64,000 nucleotides of DNA from Achromobacter xylosoxidans. GTDB taxonomy: Bacteria > Pseudomonadota > Gammaproteobacteria > Burkholderiales > Burkholderiaceae_B. The position numbers and the translations under genes were made by a program. The notes beneath the pieces are model-generated. The model did no database searches and had not been told where the DNA came from. It worked only from the letters and a program-made list of their open reading frames with translations. This document shows, in pieces, positions 11,907 to 20,287 of the stretch; the first letter of the stretch is position 1; every line of letters starts with the position of its first letter. The stretch lies in the NCBI RefSeq assembly GCF_002192695.1, contig NZ_MTLG01000125.1, forward strand, positions 248,001 to 312,000, written 5' to 3'.

Positions 11907-12725
11907 TTACTTGGCTGCAGGTTGCGCGGCGGGTTGCGCAGCGGGCTGTGCCGCCGGCTGCGCGGCGGGGGCAGCGTCGTCCTCGTCGTCTTCGTAGTTG
12001 GGCAGCGAGGACTCGTCGTCCACCTTCTGGCCCAGCACCATGGCGGCGCGGCGCTGCAGATAGGCGTCGCGCACGAAGCTGTAGGGGTCGAGCGCAACGC
12101 GGTCGATGGTGTCGGTGGCGCTCAGCAGGCTGGCGCGGGTATCGACCACGCGCAGGCCCCACAGCGAATTGCGCAGGCGGACGTTGTCGATGGAATCGAC
12201 GCCCATGTAGCCGTAGGTGGTGCCGGCGTAGTCGCCGATCAGGCCTGCGCCGTCGCGCACGGACGACGAGCCGAAGAACGGCAGCACCAGGTACGGACCC
12301 TGGCTGAAGCCCCACACGCCCAGCGTGGTGCCGAAGTCGTTCGGGATGCGGCGGGCGCCGTTGGCCGAGGCGACGTCGAAGCAGCCGCCCACGCCCATGG
12401 TGGTGTTGAACAGGAAGCGGCCCAGCGTGTTGACGAAGTCGTGGCCGCGGCCCTGCAGGAAGCTGTTGGCGCCGGACCAGAGGTCGCCGACGTTGCTGAA
12501 GATATTGTGCACGCAGCTGCGCACCGGCTGCGGCGTGACGAAGGTGTAGGCCTGCGCCACCGGCTTGAAGACAGCGCGGTCGACGGTGTCGTTGAACTTG
12601 TAGACGCCTCGGTTGAAGCCTTCCCAGGGGTCGCGCGGATCCGGGTTCTGCGGCGCGGCGCAGCCTGCCATGAGCGCGCCCGCGGCGGCGACGGTGGCAA
12701 TCCTGCTAATAGCTTTCTTGTTCAT
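11907..12725 (-). CDS. mlaA: Outer-membrane lipoprotein MlaA (VacJ)
   Basis: MlaA removes misplaced phospholipids from the outer leaflet of the outer membrane. The 272-residue protein has a lipoprotein signal with lipobox LMAGC (Cys about residue 22), then DPWEGFNRGVYKFND and the VacJ core containing RRIPNDFGTTLGVWG and GPYLVLPFFG. The tail is unusual: after an acidic stretch it ends in four PAAQ repeats. Here mlaA is inside the mla operon between mlaD and mlaC, while E. coli keeps it elsewhere. Confidence 0.95.
   Translation of the reverse strand: MNKKAISRIATVAAAGALMAGCAAPQNPDPRDPWEGFNRGVYKFNDTVDRAVFKPVAQAYTFVTPQPVRSCVHNIFSNVGDLWSGANSFLQGRGHDFVNTLGRFLFNTTMGVGGCFDVASANGARRIPNDFGTTLGVWGFSQGPYLVLPFFGSSSVRDGAGLIGDYAGTTYGYMGVDSIDNVRLRNSLWGLRVVDTRASLLSATDTIDRVALDPYSFVRDAYLQRRAAMVLGQKVDDESSLPNYEDDEDDAAPAAQPAAQPAAQPAAQPAAK
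11913..11972 (-). repeat. Short in-frame tandem repeat in the mlaA tail
   Basis: Four to five imperfect 12-bp units encode the PAAQ repeats at the MlaA C-terminus. The units differ at third positions, so the protein repeat is older or under more constraint than the DNA repeat. Such repeats can change copy number between strains. Confidence 0.7.
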
Positions 12726-12806
12726 GATCAGGACATCCCTATCAACGATTCTTATGATATTGCGTACCTTGGACGCGCTGCTGTTACCGCGTCTGTCGCA
12801 TTGTCT

Positions 12807-13304
12807 TTAATTTGGCGTTTTCGCGGCGGGTTCCGGCGCGCTCGTGCCTTGCTTCTCTGCCGACCCGTACAGGAACTGGCTGATCAGTTGTTCAAGCACC
12901 ACAGCGCTTTGCGTGTAGCGGATCTTGCCGCCGTCGGCAAAGTTTTCCTCTTCGCTGCCCGCGCTCAGGCCCAGGTATTGCTCGCCCAGCAGGCCCGACG
13001 TCAGGATGGACGCCGAAGTGTCCTTGGGGAACTGATAGGCCGTTTCCAGGTTGACCGAAACGACCGCCTGGAAGGTCTTGTCGTCGAACGAGATGCCGGC
13101 AACCCGGCCCACGACGACCCCCGCGCTCTTGACGGGCGCGCGCACCTTGAGGCCGCCTACGTTATCGAAGTTGGCCGTCAGCGTATAGGTCGGGGCGAAA
13201 GAAAAGGTGCTCAAGTTGCCGGCGCGCAACGCCAGGAACGCCAGCGCGACCGCGCCCAGCAATACAAACAGGCCTACCCAGAAGTCGGTTTTTTCGCGAG
13301 ACAT
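12807..13304 (-). CDS. mlaD: Mla transporter MCE-domain subunit MlaD
   Basis: MlaD is the periplasmic hexameric ring of the MlaFEDB complex, anchored by one N-terminal membrane helix. The 165-residue protein starts MSREKTDFWVGLFVLLGAVALAF, quoted only to show the helix at about residues 10-30, and has an MCE domain with ANFDNVGGLKVRAPVKSAGV and GLLGEQYLGLSAG. The arrangement F-E-D is conserved. It lies 12 bp after mlaE. Confidence 0.95.
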   Translation of the reverse strand: MSREKTDFWVGLFVLLGAVALAFLALRAGNLSTFSFAPTYTLTANFDNVGGLKVRAPVKSAGVVVGRVAGISFDDKTFQAVVSVNLETAYQFPKDTSASILTSGLLGEQYLGLSAGSEEENFADGGKIRYTQSAVVLEQLISQFLYGSAEKQGTSAPEPAAKTPN

Positions 13305-13316
13305 GATCGATCCGTA

Positions 13317-14105
13317 TCAATTTCCAAACATCAAGGCGGTGAGCAGGAAGTCCAGCCCAAGTACCGCCAGGGAGCCCACCACCACGGTGCGCGTGGTCGC
13401 GCGGGCAACGCCTTCAGGGGTGGGCTTGGCCTGCCAGCCCTCGTAGAGCGCGACCAGCGTCACGGTGACGCCGAAGACCAGGCTCTTGATGACGCCGTTG
13501 GCCACGTCTTTCCAGACGTCGACGCCATTCTGCATTTGCGACCAGAACGCGCCGGCATCCACGCCGATCAGCAGCACGCCCACGACCCAGCCGCCCAGGA
13601 TGCCCACCATGGAGAACACCGCCGCCAGGATGGGCATGGCGATGATGCCGCCCCACAGGCGCGGCACCAGCACGCGGCGTATGGGGTCGACGGCCATGAC
13701 TTCCATGGCCGCCAGTTGTTCGCCGGCTTTCATCAGGCCGATTTCCGCGGTGAGCGAGGTGCCCGCGCGGCCCGCGAACAGCAGCGCCGTGACCACGGGG
13801 CCGAGTTCCCGCACCAGCGACAAGGCCACCAGCAGGCCCAGGGCTTCTTCGGAGCCGTAGCGGTTCAGCGTGTAATAGCCCTGCAGTCCCAGCACGAAGC
13901 CCACGAACATGCCGGACACGGCAATGATCAGCAGCGAGTAGTTGCCGATGAAATGGACCTGCTGCGACACCAGTCGCGGGCGCGACAGGGCAATGCCGCT
14001 GCGCCCCAGCATGGCGCCGAAGAACCGGGTGAAATAGCCGATGCCGGAAACGCGGGTGCGTACCCAGCCGCCCAGCGCGCCGATGGCGTTGTTGGATCCG
14101 CTCAT
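13317..14105 (-). CDS. mlaE: Mla transporter permease MlaE
   Basis: MlaE is the inner-membrane permease of the phospholipid ABC transporter. The 262-residue protein has five or six hydrophobic segments and the family signature [20 protein letters not shown] followed by [11 protein letters not shown], quoted partly. The start ATG at 14105 overlaps the mlaF stop by four bases. An in-frame upstream extension lies inside mlaF and is not conserved. Confidence 0.95.
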   Translation of the reverse strand: MSGSNNAIGALGGWVRTRVSGIGYFTRFFGAMLGRSGIALSRPRLVSQQVHFIGNYSLLIIAVSGMFVGFVLGLQGYYTLNRYGSEEALGLLVALSLVRELGPVVTALLFAGRAGTSLTAEIGLMKAGEQLAAMEVMAVDPIRRVLVPRLWGGIIAMPILAAVFSMVGILGGWVVGVLLIGVDAGAFWSQMQNGVDVWKDVANGVIKSLVFGVTVTLVALYEGWQAKPTPEGVARATTRTVVVGSLAVLGLDFLLTALMFGN

Positions 14106-14938
14106 GCGCGGCGCCCCTCCTGTTGGGAAAGCCACTTCTTGAAAGCGGGCGTTTCGGGATACTGGAACGCGACCGGGCCGTCGGGTTCGCCTTTGAGGAA
14201 CTGCTGCACGTAGGGGTCTTGCGAGGCCGACAGCATTTCAGGGGTGCCGGCGGCGGCAAGCTTGCCCTGTCCGACCAGGTACACCTGGTCCGCGATGGCA
14301 AACGATTCATGCACGTCGTGCGTGATCAGCACCGAGGCGCAGCCAAGCCGGTCGGCCAGGTTGCGGATCAGGCGGGCGGTAATGCCCAGCGAGATCGGGT
14401 CCAGCCCGGCAAACGGTTCGTCATACAGAATGAGTTCGGGTTCCAGCACCACGGCGCGGGCCAGCGCCACGCGCCGGGCCATGCCGCCGGAGATTTCCGC
14501 CACCTTCAGGTGCGCGGCCGCGCGCAGGCCGACGGCGTCGAGCTTGTCCAGCACGCGCTCGGTGACTTCGGGCTCCGCCAGCTTGGTGTGCTCGCGCAGC
14601 GGGAAGGCCACGTTCTCGAAGACATTCAGGTCAGTGAAAAGCGCGCCCTGCTGAAATAGGACACCCATGCGCGTGCGCAGCGATTGCAGTTCGGCGCGGC
14701 TGACGTGGGCCATGTCCTGGCCGAACGCCAGCACCCGGCCGCGCTGCGCGGTGAGCTGGCCGGTGGCCGCGCGCAACAGCGTGGTCTTGCCCGATCCCGA
14801 GCCGCCCATGATGGCGACCACCTGGCCGGCGCGCACGTCCATGGAAATGTCGCGCAAGACGGTGAAATCACCATAGCCTAGCGCCACACCTTCCAGGCGC
14901 AGGGCGAATTCAGGGGTCTTGCTGGTTTGAGCGGGCAT
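14102..14938 (-). CDS. mlaF: Mla transporter ATPase MlaF
   Basis: MlaF is the cytoplasmic ATPase of the Mla phospholipid transporter. Its 278 residues show Walker [10 protein letters not shown], signature ISGGMARRV, Walker B LILYDEP with [10 protein letters not shown], and the switch histidine in LITHDVHES. The ATG at 14938 ([11 protein letters not shown]) is the best start; longer readings add a non-conserved basic stretch. It is the first gene of the operon and a good promoter lies about 165 bp upstream. Confidence 0.94.
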   Translation of the reverse strand: MPAQTSKTPEFALRLEGVALGYGDFTVLRDISMDVRAGQVVAIMGGSGSGKTTLLRAATGQLTAQRGRVLAFGQDMAHVSRAELQSLRTRMGVLFQQGALFTDLNVFENVAFPLREHTKLAEPEVTERVLDKLDAVGLRAAAHLKVAEISGGMARRVALARAVVLEPELILYDEPFAGLDPISLGITARLIRNLADRLGCASVLITHDVHESFAIADQVYLVGQGKLAAAGTPEMLSASQDPYVQQFLKGEPDGPVAFQYPETPAFKKWLSQQEGRRA

Positions 14939-15102
14939 GGGCAACGAAAGGGTGTTTCGGCGGCGGAGCTTGCCCTGCTGTCCGGTCGATGCGACCGGCA
15001 AAATTCATAGCCGGCGCGGCGAAGACAGGCGGCGTCGGGAAGCGCCCTGTTACTCATATGCCGGGGGCGAGGTCGGGCCTGGGCTCCCGGCGGCGAGGCG
15101 CC

Positions 15103-15130
15103 ATTGTAGCCCGACGCTTTGTAATCACAA
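15103..15130 (-). promoter_or_regulatory. Probable sigma-70 promoter of the mla operon
   Basis: On the minus strand TTGTGA (-35, 15125-15130) and TACAAT (-10, 15103-15108) are separated by 16 bp. The site faces mlaF, whose ATG is about 165 bp downstream. It lies in the 242-bp gap between the nitronate monooxygenase gene and mlaF, where no other gene was seen. Confidence 0.6.
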
Positions 15131-15180
15131 CGCGATAGCCCGCGCGTGGAACAGTGTTTTCGATTCAGGGAACAATATAT

Positions 15181-16242
15181 TCAGCGGCGCGCCTGCGCCG
15201 CCACGGTCTCCCGGGCCAGTCGCGCCACCAGGTCGGCGGTGCTCTCGCGCCGTGCGAGCGGGGCGCCCTGGCCGGCCCACAGGGACAGCACCTCGGTATC
15301 GCCGGCCTTGCCGCCCGCCGTGCGCATGGGGCGCGTCAGCGCGTTCTGCAGGGGGTATGGCAGGATGTCGGTCGCCATCGCGTCGGCCTCGCGCATGAAG
15401 GCGTTCTCGATGCCGCGTGCCGGCCGGCCGGAAAACGCCCGGGTCACGCGCGACTGTTCCGCCCGGGAGGCGGGCAGCAGCGCCTTGTAGGCTTCATTGA
15501 TGCCGGATTCCTCGGTGGTGAGAAAGGCCGTCCCCATTTGTGCCAGATCGGCGCCCAGGGCCAACGCGGCGGCGATGCCGCGGCCGTCCATGATGCCGCC
15601 GGAAGCAATAACAGGGACAGAGACTGCGTCGGCCACCTGGGGCACCAGCGCCATGGTGCCGATCAGCGATTCCTCGAAGCCGCCCAGGAAGGTGCCGCGG
15701 TGGCCGCCGGCCTCGGCGCCTTGCGCCACGATGGCGTCCACGCCGTCCTGCTCCAGGGCGACTGCTTCGCGCACGGTGGTCGCGGTGCCCACGGTCAGGA
15801 TGCCCAGTTCGCGGCAGCGCGCGACGGCCGTGGCCGGCATGCGGCCGAAGGTGAAGCTGAAGACGGCCGGACGCACCCGCAGAATGGCCTCGATCTGCTG
15901 CGGCAGCGGGTCGGCCTGCGGGCCGGGCGCGGCGGGCGCCGGCAGACCCAACTGCTGGTGATAGCGCGCCATCAGCGCCAGCATGCGGCTGGCGTCGCCG
16001 CGCATGGGTTCTTCCGGCACCGATGCGAACAGGTTGATGGCGAACGGCAGCGGCGTGCGCGCGCGGATGTCGCGCGCCGCCGCCTCGATCTGCTCGGGGC
16101 TCATATAGGCCGCCCCGAGCGAACCCAGGACTCCCGCCTTCGATGCTTCGGAAACCAGCTCCACCGTCGTGGCGCCGCCGGCCATGGGGGCCTGGACGAT
16201 GGGATGGTGCAGCTTGAGCAGATCAGTCAGACGGGTAGCCAT
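15181..16242 (-). CDS. Nitronate monooxygenase / 2-nitropropane dioxygenase family
   Basis: This family uses FMN to oxidise alkyl nitronates such as propionate 3-nitronate. The 353-residue TIM-barrel protein has HPIVQAPMAGGATTVELV at the start, the FMN-phosphate region [19 protein letters not shown] and the class motif AQGAEAGGHRGTF. The ATG at 16242 follows AGGAG. It overlaps nothing and lies 18 bp after the binding-protein gene upstream, so the two may share a transcript. The true substrate is not decided by sequence. Confidence 0.9.
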   Translation of the reverse strand: MATRLTDLLKLHHPIVQAPMAGGATTVELVSEASKAGVLGSLGAAYMSPEQIEAAARDIRARTPLPFAINLFASVPEEPMRGDASRMLALMARYHQQLGLPAPAAPGPQADPLPQQIEAILRVRPAVFSFTFGRMPATAVARCRELGILTVGTATTVREAVALEQDGVDAIVAQGAEAGGHRGTFLGGFEESLIGTMALVPQVADAVSVPVIASGGIMDGRGIAAALALGADLAQMGTAFLTTEESGINEAYKALLPASRAEQSRVTRAFSGRPARGIENAFMREADAMATDILPYPLQNALTRPMRTAGGKAGDTEVLSLWAGQGAPLARRESTADLVARLARETVAAQARR

Positions 16243-16260
16243 GGCATTACTCCTGGAAGG

Positions 16261-17238
16261 TTACTGAAGCTGGATGTTCCCAGCCTTGATGACGTGGGCC
16301 CACTTCTCGGTTTCGCTCTTGATGAAGGCGCCGAATTCCTCGGGCGTGCCGCCGCCGGCCTGGCTGCCGGTGTCGGCGATGGCCTTCTGCACGTCCGGCT
16401 CCTTCAGGATGCGGTTGAACTCGGCGTTGAGCTTGGCGATGATGGGCGCGGGCGTGCCGGCGGGGGCGACGATGCCCTGCCAGTTGTAGGACTCGAAGCC
16501 CGGCAGGCCGGATTCGGCCATGGTCGGCACATCGGGCAGCACGGCCAGGCGCTTGGCGGACGTGACCGCGATGGGGTGGATCTTGGCGCCCTGGATTGCG
16601 GGCAGCGCGGAATAGCCCATTTCGAACATCATCGAGATATGGCCGCCCATGAGATCGGTCGCGGCCAGGCTGCCGCCCTTGTAGGGCACGTGGACGATGT
16701 CGATCTTGGCCTGCTCGCGGAACATTTCGCCGGACAGGTGGTGCGCGCCGCCCACGCCGGACGAACCGAAGGACAGTTTGCCGGGTTGCTTCTTGGCCAG
16801 CGCGATCAGGTCCGCCAGCGTTTTCACCGGCAGTTCGTTGTTCACGCTCAGCACCAGCGGGCTGTTTTCGATCAGGATGATCGGGGCCAGATCCTTCTGC
16901 GGGTTGTACGGCATGTCCTTCATCAGCGTCGGATTGACCGCCATGGGCGCCAGATTGCCCGTGCCGATGGTGTAGCCGTCCGGCGCGGCGCGCGCGATCA
17001 GGTTGGTGCCGACCACGCCGCCCGCGCCTGCCTTGTTCTCGACCACGATGGGCTGGCCCAGCGAATCACCCAGCTTGCGCGCCAACAGGCGCACGCGGGT
17101 GTCGGCGAAGCCGCCCGGCGCGTAGGGCACGATCATGGTGATGGGCTTGGCCGGCCAGTCGGCGGTCTGGGCCTGGGCGGCGCCGCTGAAGGCGGCGGTG
17201 GCTGCCAGGGCGGCAATAAGGGGACGCAATGCTTTCAT
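16261..17238 (-). CDS. Tripartite tricarboxylate transporter substrate-binding protein (Bug family)
   Basis: Bug-family proteins are periplasmic binders of carboxylates and related small molecules and are strongly expanded in Bordetella and Achromobacter. The 325-residue product has a signal peptide ending near SGAAQAQ, then WPAKPITMIVPYAPGGFADT and the family region VVENKAGAGGVVG. The start at 17238 has AGGAGTCATCTGT upstream. No TctA/TctB membrane partners lie beside it, so it is an orphan binder whose ligand is unknown. Confidence 0.92.
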   Translation of the reverse strand: MKALRPLIAALAATAAFSGAAQAQTADWPAKPITMIVPYAPGGFADTRVRLLARKLGDSLGQPIVVENKAGAGGVVGTNLIARAAPDGYTIGTGNLAPMAVNPTLMKDMPYNPQKDLAPIILIENSPLVLSVNNELPVKTLADLIALAKKQPGKLSFGSSGVGGAHHLSGEMFREQAKIDIVHVPYKGGSLAATDLMGGHISMMFEMGYSALPAIQGAKIHPIAVTSAKRLAVLPDVPTMAESGLPGFESYNWQGIVAPAGTPAPIIAKLNAEFNRILKEPDVQKAIADTGSQAGGGTPEEFGAFIKSETEKWAHVIKAGNIQLQ

Positions 17239-17263
17239 ACAGATGACTCCTGGTTTTGTTTTT

Positions 17264-18481
17264 TTAATGTGAACGGGCCCGCGGGCCGATCGCATTATGC
17301 CCAGCGTCTACATCATCTGTCGTGATCTTTCCCAAACGCCATGCGGACAGCGCCAGCAGCGCCGCGCTGGCCGCCAGCACTTGCGGCAGGCCGGCGCCCC
17401 AATGCGCCGACCAGGACGCCAGCAGCGGTCCCAGGATCTGCCCGGCGGCGAAAGCCGCGGTCATGAGGGCAGCCGCGCGCGGCGCGGCGGCGCCGGCCGA
17501 GCGCCTGGCGGCCAGCATGCCCGCCTGCGTGATCACCATGAAGGTTCCGCCCACCAGCACTGCGGCCACGATCACGGCCGCGATGTGGTGCCAGGCCGCC
17601 ACCGTCAGCATGCCCAGCGCCATGAGAGCCTGGGCGGCGCGCCAGACCTGCACGCTGTCGCGGCCTCGCGCCAGCCGCGGAACCAGCAGGCAGGACACGG
17701 CCGCCGCCAGGCCGAACAGGGGCCAGGCCCAGCCGAAAATGGCCGGATCGGGAATGATCTCCTTGGCCATCGCCGGCAGGAAGGTGGCGGGAATGATGTA
17801 GCCCACGCCGAACGCGCCATAGTGCAGCGCCAGCCGGGGGATATCACGCGGCAGCGGGGCGGCGGGCGCCTCGCTGGCCGCGCGCGGAGAAGGCGTCGTC
17901 TGGCGGCGCAACCCCGGCCAGGCGATCGCGGACAACGCCAGCGCCAGGCCGCCCAGCGCGATCCAGACCGTGTTGGCGCGCGCGTTCCACGCGGCCAGCG
18001 CCAGGCAGGCCAGCCCCGTCAACGCGATGCCCGCGCCCACGCCGGCATAGGTCACGGCGGAGGCCTGGGCTTCGCGCGCGTCACCCGCGGGCACCGCGCG
18101 CCAGGCCGCCACGCAGATGAAGGCGCTGGCGCTGGCGTAGCCGGCGGCCAGGCGCAGCGCGCACCAGACCGCCATGCCGTGCCAGAGCGGCATGGCCAGC
18201 GTCAGCAGCGCCACCGCCAGCAGGCTGGCCGCCAGCGTGCCCCGCAGCCGGCGGATGGGCCAGGCGACGGCCGCCAGCGCGCCCAGCAGATAGCCTGCAT
18301 AGTTGGCCGACGCCAGCCAGCCGCCCTGCGCCAGCGACAGGCCGGCCTCCTGCGCCATCAGGGGCCAGACCGGCGTGAAGGCGAACCGGCCTATCCCCAT
18401 GGCGGCGGCCAGGGCCAGCGCCGCCGGCCATGCAAGGGCGGCGGCGCTGCGCGAGGAGGAAGGGTAAATGGGCGTTGACAT
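17264..18481 (-). CDS. YbfB/YjiJ-type MFS transporter
   Basis: This 405-residue inner-membrane protein has about twelve hydrophobic helices and the start typical of the YbfB/YjiJ group (ALALAAAMGIGRFAFTPVWP). The substrate is unknown. It is divergent from the LysR gene with a 65-bp gap containing a palindrome, so LysR control is likely. The binding-protein gene begins 25 bp downstream on the same strand. Confidence 0.88.
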   Translation of the reverse strand: MSTPIYPSSSRSAAALAWPAALALAAAMGIGRFAFTPVWPLMAQEAGLSLAQGGWLASANYAGYLLGALAAVAWPIRRLRGTLAASLLAVALLTLAMPLWHGMAVWCALRLAAGYASASAFICVAAWRAVPAGDAREAQASAVTYAGVGAGIALTGLACLALAAWNARANTVWIALGGLALALSAIAWPGLRRQTTPSPRAASEAPAAPLPRDIPRLALHYGAFGVGYIIPATFLPAMAKEIIPDPAIFGWAWPLFGLAAAVSCLLVPRLARGRDSVQVWRAAQALMALGMLTVAAWHHIAAVIVAAVLVGGTFMVITQAGMLAARRSAGAAAPRAAALMTAAFAAGQILGPLLASWSAHWGAGLPQVLAASAALLALSAWRLGKITTDDVDAGHNAIGPRARSH

Positions 18482-18511
18482 GGCCCTTACTCTACGGCTG
18501 TACTAATATCA

Positions 18512-18529
18512 TTAATAGTGAATTATTAA
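18512..18529. promoter_or_regulatory. Palindromic operator candidate between MFS and LysR genes
   Basis: Perfect 6-bp arms TTAATA and TATTAA flank a 6-bp centre (GTGAAT). The site sits in the AT-rich 65-bp divergent gap, 17 bp upstream of the LysR start. LysR-type regulators commonly bind such interrupted palindromes between themselves and a divergent target. Confidence 0.55.
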
Positions 18530-18546
18530 GATAGCGAGTTCTCAAA

Positions 18547-19419
18547 ATGAGAAACTTGGACCTCGATGCGCTGCAGATCTTCAAGGCGGTCGCCGATCAG
18601 GGTGGCGTGGCGCGCGCGGCAGCACACCTGAACCGCGTGCAGTCCAATGTGTCGACGCGCCTGAAGCAGCTGGAAGCCTCGCTGGAGGCGCCGCTGTTCC
18701 GGCGGCAGAACCGCCGGCTGGTGCTGTCGGACCAGGGGCGCGTGCTGCTGTCCTATGCCGACCGCCTGCTGCGCCTGGCCGACGAGGCCCAGGCCGCGGT
18801 CCGCGACGGCTCGCCGCAAGGCGTGTTGCGCATCGGCACCATGGAAAGCACCGCGGCCGCGCGCCTGCCGCCCATTCTGGCGGCCTATCACGCAGCTTGG
18901 CCGCAGGTGCGGATCGAGCTGGTGACCGGCACCTCGGCGGCGCTGGCGGCCAAGGTGCGCAACTACGAGATCGAGGCCGCGTTCGTGGCGCAGCCCTTTC
19001 CGGCCGAAGGCCTGGCCACGATGGATGCGTTCAAGGAAGAACTGGCGCTGATCTCGCCCTTGGCCTGGGACCCGATCGAAAGCCCCAGGGACCTGGGCGA
19101 CCGCAGCGTGATTGCCTTCGCGGCGGGCTGCTCATACCGGCGCATCCTGGAGTCCTGGCTGAACCAGGAAGGCATTGCGCCGGGCAAGGTGATGGAGTTC
19201 GCCTCGTACCACGCCATGGTCGCCTGCGTGGCGGCCGGGTCGGGCGTGGCCATCGTGCCGCGCTCGGTGCTGGCGGTGTTGGGGGCGGAGCACACGGTGC
19301 GCATCGGCGCCCTGTCCGGCTCGCATGGCCGGGCCCTGACCCAGTTGGTTTGGCGCGCCGACGACGATACGCCGGCGTTGCAGGCCCTGCGGCACAAGCT
19401 GGCGGCGCCGCAAGGCTGA
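18547..19419 (+). CDS. LysR-family transcriptional regulator
   Basis: The 290-residue protein has an N-terminal winged helix-turn-helix (DALQIFKAVADQGGVARAAA with NRVQSNVSTRLKQLEASL, quoted partly) and a periplasmic-binding-protein-like effector domain from about residue 90. It is transcribed away from the MFS transporter gene and most likely regulates it. The effector is unknown. A strong terminator follows immediately and converges with ompW. Confidence 0.93.
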   Translation: MRNLDLDALQIFKAVADQGGVARAAAHLNRVQSNVSTRLKQLEASLEAPLFRRQNRRLVLSDQGRVLLSYADRLLRLADEAQAAVRDGSPQGVLRIGTMESTAAARLPPILAAYHAAWPQVRIELVTGTSAALAAKVRNYEIEAAFVAQPFPAEGLATMDAFKEELALISPLAWDPIESPRDLGDRSVIAFAAGCSYRRILESWLNQEGIAPGKVMEFASYHAMVACVAAGSGVAIVPRSVLAVLGAEHTVRIGALSGSHGRALTQLVWRADDDTPALQALRHKLAAPQG

Positions 19420-19421
19420 GG

Positions 19422-19456
19422 AGGGCCGCGCAGGGTGCGCGGCCCTTTGCGCTTTT
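19422..19456 (+). terminator. Intrinsic terminator of the LysR gene
   Basis: Perfect 10-bp arms AGGGCCGCGC and GCGCGGCCCT around a 5-base loop, then TTGCGCTTTT. It starts three bases after the LysR stop and the T-run reaches the stop codon of the converging OmpW gene, so it may also limit antisense reading. Confidence 0.85.
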
Positions 19457-20093
19457 AGAAGCGGTAGCCGACGCCGATCGTCGCGACCCAGGGGTCGATG
19501 CGCGCGGTGCCGATGTGCTGGCCATCCAGCTTCACCTTGGAGCGGATGTCGATGTAGCGGATGTCCGCGTTCATGAACCAGCGCTCGTTGATCTTGAAGT
19601 CCGCGCCCAGTTGCGCGGCGACGCCCCAGGAGTCGCCCAGCTTCAGGTTCGAGCCCTTCAGCGCGCCTTCCGCCTTGGTGTCGAAGAAATGGGTGTAGTT
19701 GATGCCCACGCCGATGTAGGGCTGGATCATGCTGTCGGGCAGGATGTGCCATTGCAGGCTCAGCGTCGGCGGCAATTGCTTGGTCGAGCCGATCTTGCCC
19801 AGGCCGCTGCCGCTGATGTCATGCTGGAAGGGCCAGGCGCCCAGCAGTTCGATGCCGATGTTGCGCGTGGCCATGTAGGTCAGGGTGAAGCTGGGGCGCA
19901 CGTTGTTGTTCACGTCGAGTCCGACGCTGCCGTTGAGCACGGTGCCATTGTTGGACGAGGGGCGAACCTGCGTCACGCCGACCTTGAACAGCACGTCGCC
20001 CGCTTCGTGGGCGTGCGCGGGGGCGGCGAGCGTGCCAGCGGCGAGCAGGCCGGCGATGGCGGTGGCGCGGATACGGCCGTTCAGCGAAAACAT
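19455..20093 (-). CDS. OmpW-family outer-membrane protein
   Basis: OmpW forms a small eight-stranded barrel with a hydrophobic channel in the outer membrane. The 212-residue product has a signal peptide ending near APAHA, the OmpW start HEAGDVLFKVGVTQVRPSS, LPPTLSLQWH, PYIGVGINYTHFF and a C-terminal WVATIGVGYRF ending in Phe as outer-membrane barrels do. The ATG at 20093 has GGAGAAGAGA in front; an ATG seven codons upstream has no ribosome site. An FNR-like site lies 63 bp upstream. Confidence 0.93.
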   Translation of the reverse strand: MFSLNGRIRATAIAGLLAAGTLAAPAHAHEAGDVLFKVGVTQVRPSSNNGTVLNGSVGLDVNNNVRPSFTLTYMATRNIGIELLGAWPFQHDISGSGLGKIGSTKQLPPTLSLQWHILPDSMIQPYIGVGINYTHFFDTKAEGALKGSNLKLGDSWGVAAQLGADFKINERWFMNADIRYIDIRSKVKLDGQHIGTARIDPWVATIGVGYRF

Positions 20094-20155
20094 TCTCTTC
20101 TCCGATCTTTCCATTGGGTGAGACGACAGGTTCTCAAACCTGGCGTCCTACCCGC

Positions 20156-20169
20156 TTGATGTGTGTCAA
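20156..20169. promoter_or_regulatory. FNR/ANR-like box upstream of the OmpW gene
   Basis: TTGATGTGTGTCAA matches the FNR consensus TTGAT-N4-ATCAA at nine of ten positions. It is centred about 70 bp upstream of the OmpW ATG. Oxygen control of ompW by FNR is known in E. coli, so this is a sensible site, but binding here is inferred. Confidence 0.6.
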
Positions 20170-20227
20170 ATCGTGAAAAGACCGCAATCGAAAAGTGGTT
20201 ATGTTGCAACAGGCGGAGCGCAGGCAA

Positions 20228-20264
20228 AGAAAATCGCCGCCGGCGCAATGCGTCCGGCGGCGAT
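20228..20264 (-). terminator. Intrinsic terminator of gltBD
   Basis: Perfect 11-bp arms ATCGCCGCCGG and CCGGCGGCGAT around a 10-base loop; on the minus strand the hairpin is followed by TTTCTTT. It starts 23 bp after the gltD stop. Confidence 0.87.
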
Positions 20265-20287
20265 CTGGCCAGGCCTGATCGTGGCGA

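Noticed and set aside
11082-14213. A plus-strand open frame of over 1,000 codons across the mla operon
   Set aside because: It is the antisense shadow of mlaC, mlaA, mlaD and mlaE in very GC-rich DNA. The protein is low-complexity and rich in His, Gln, Ala and Gly, and all mla genes on the other strand have conserved motifs.
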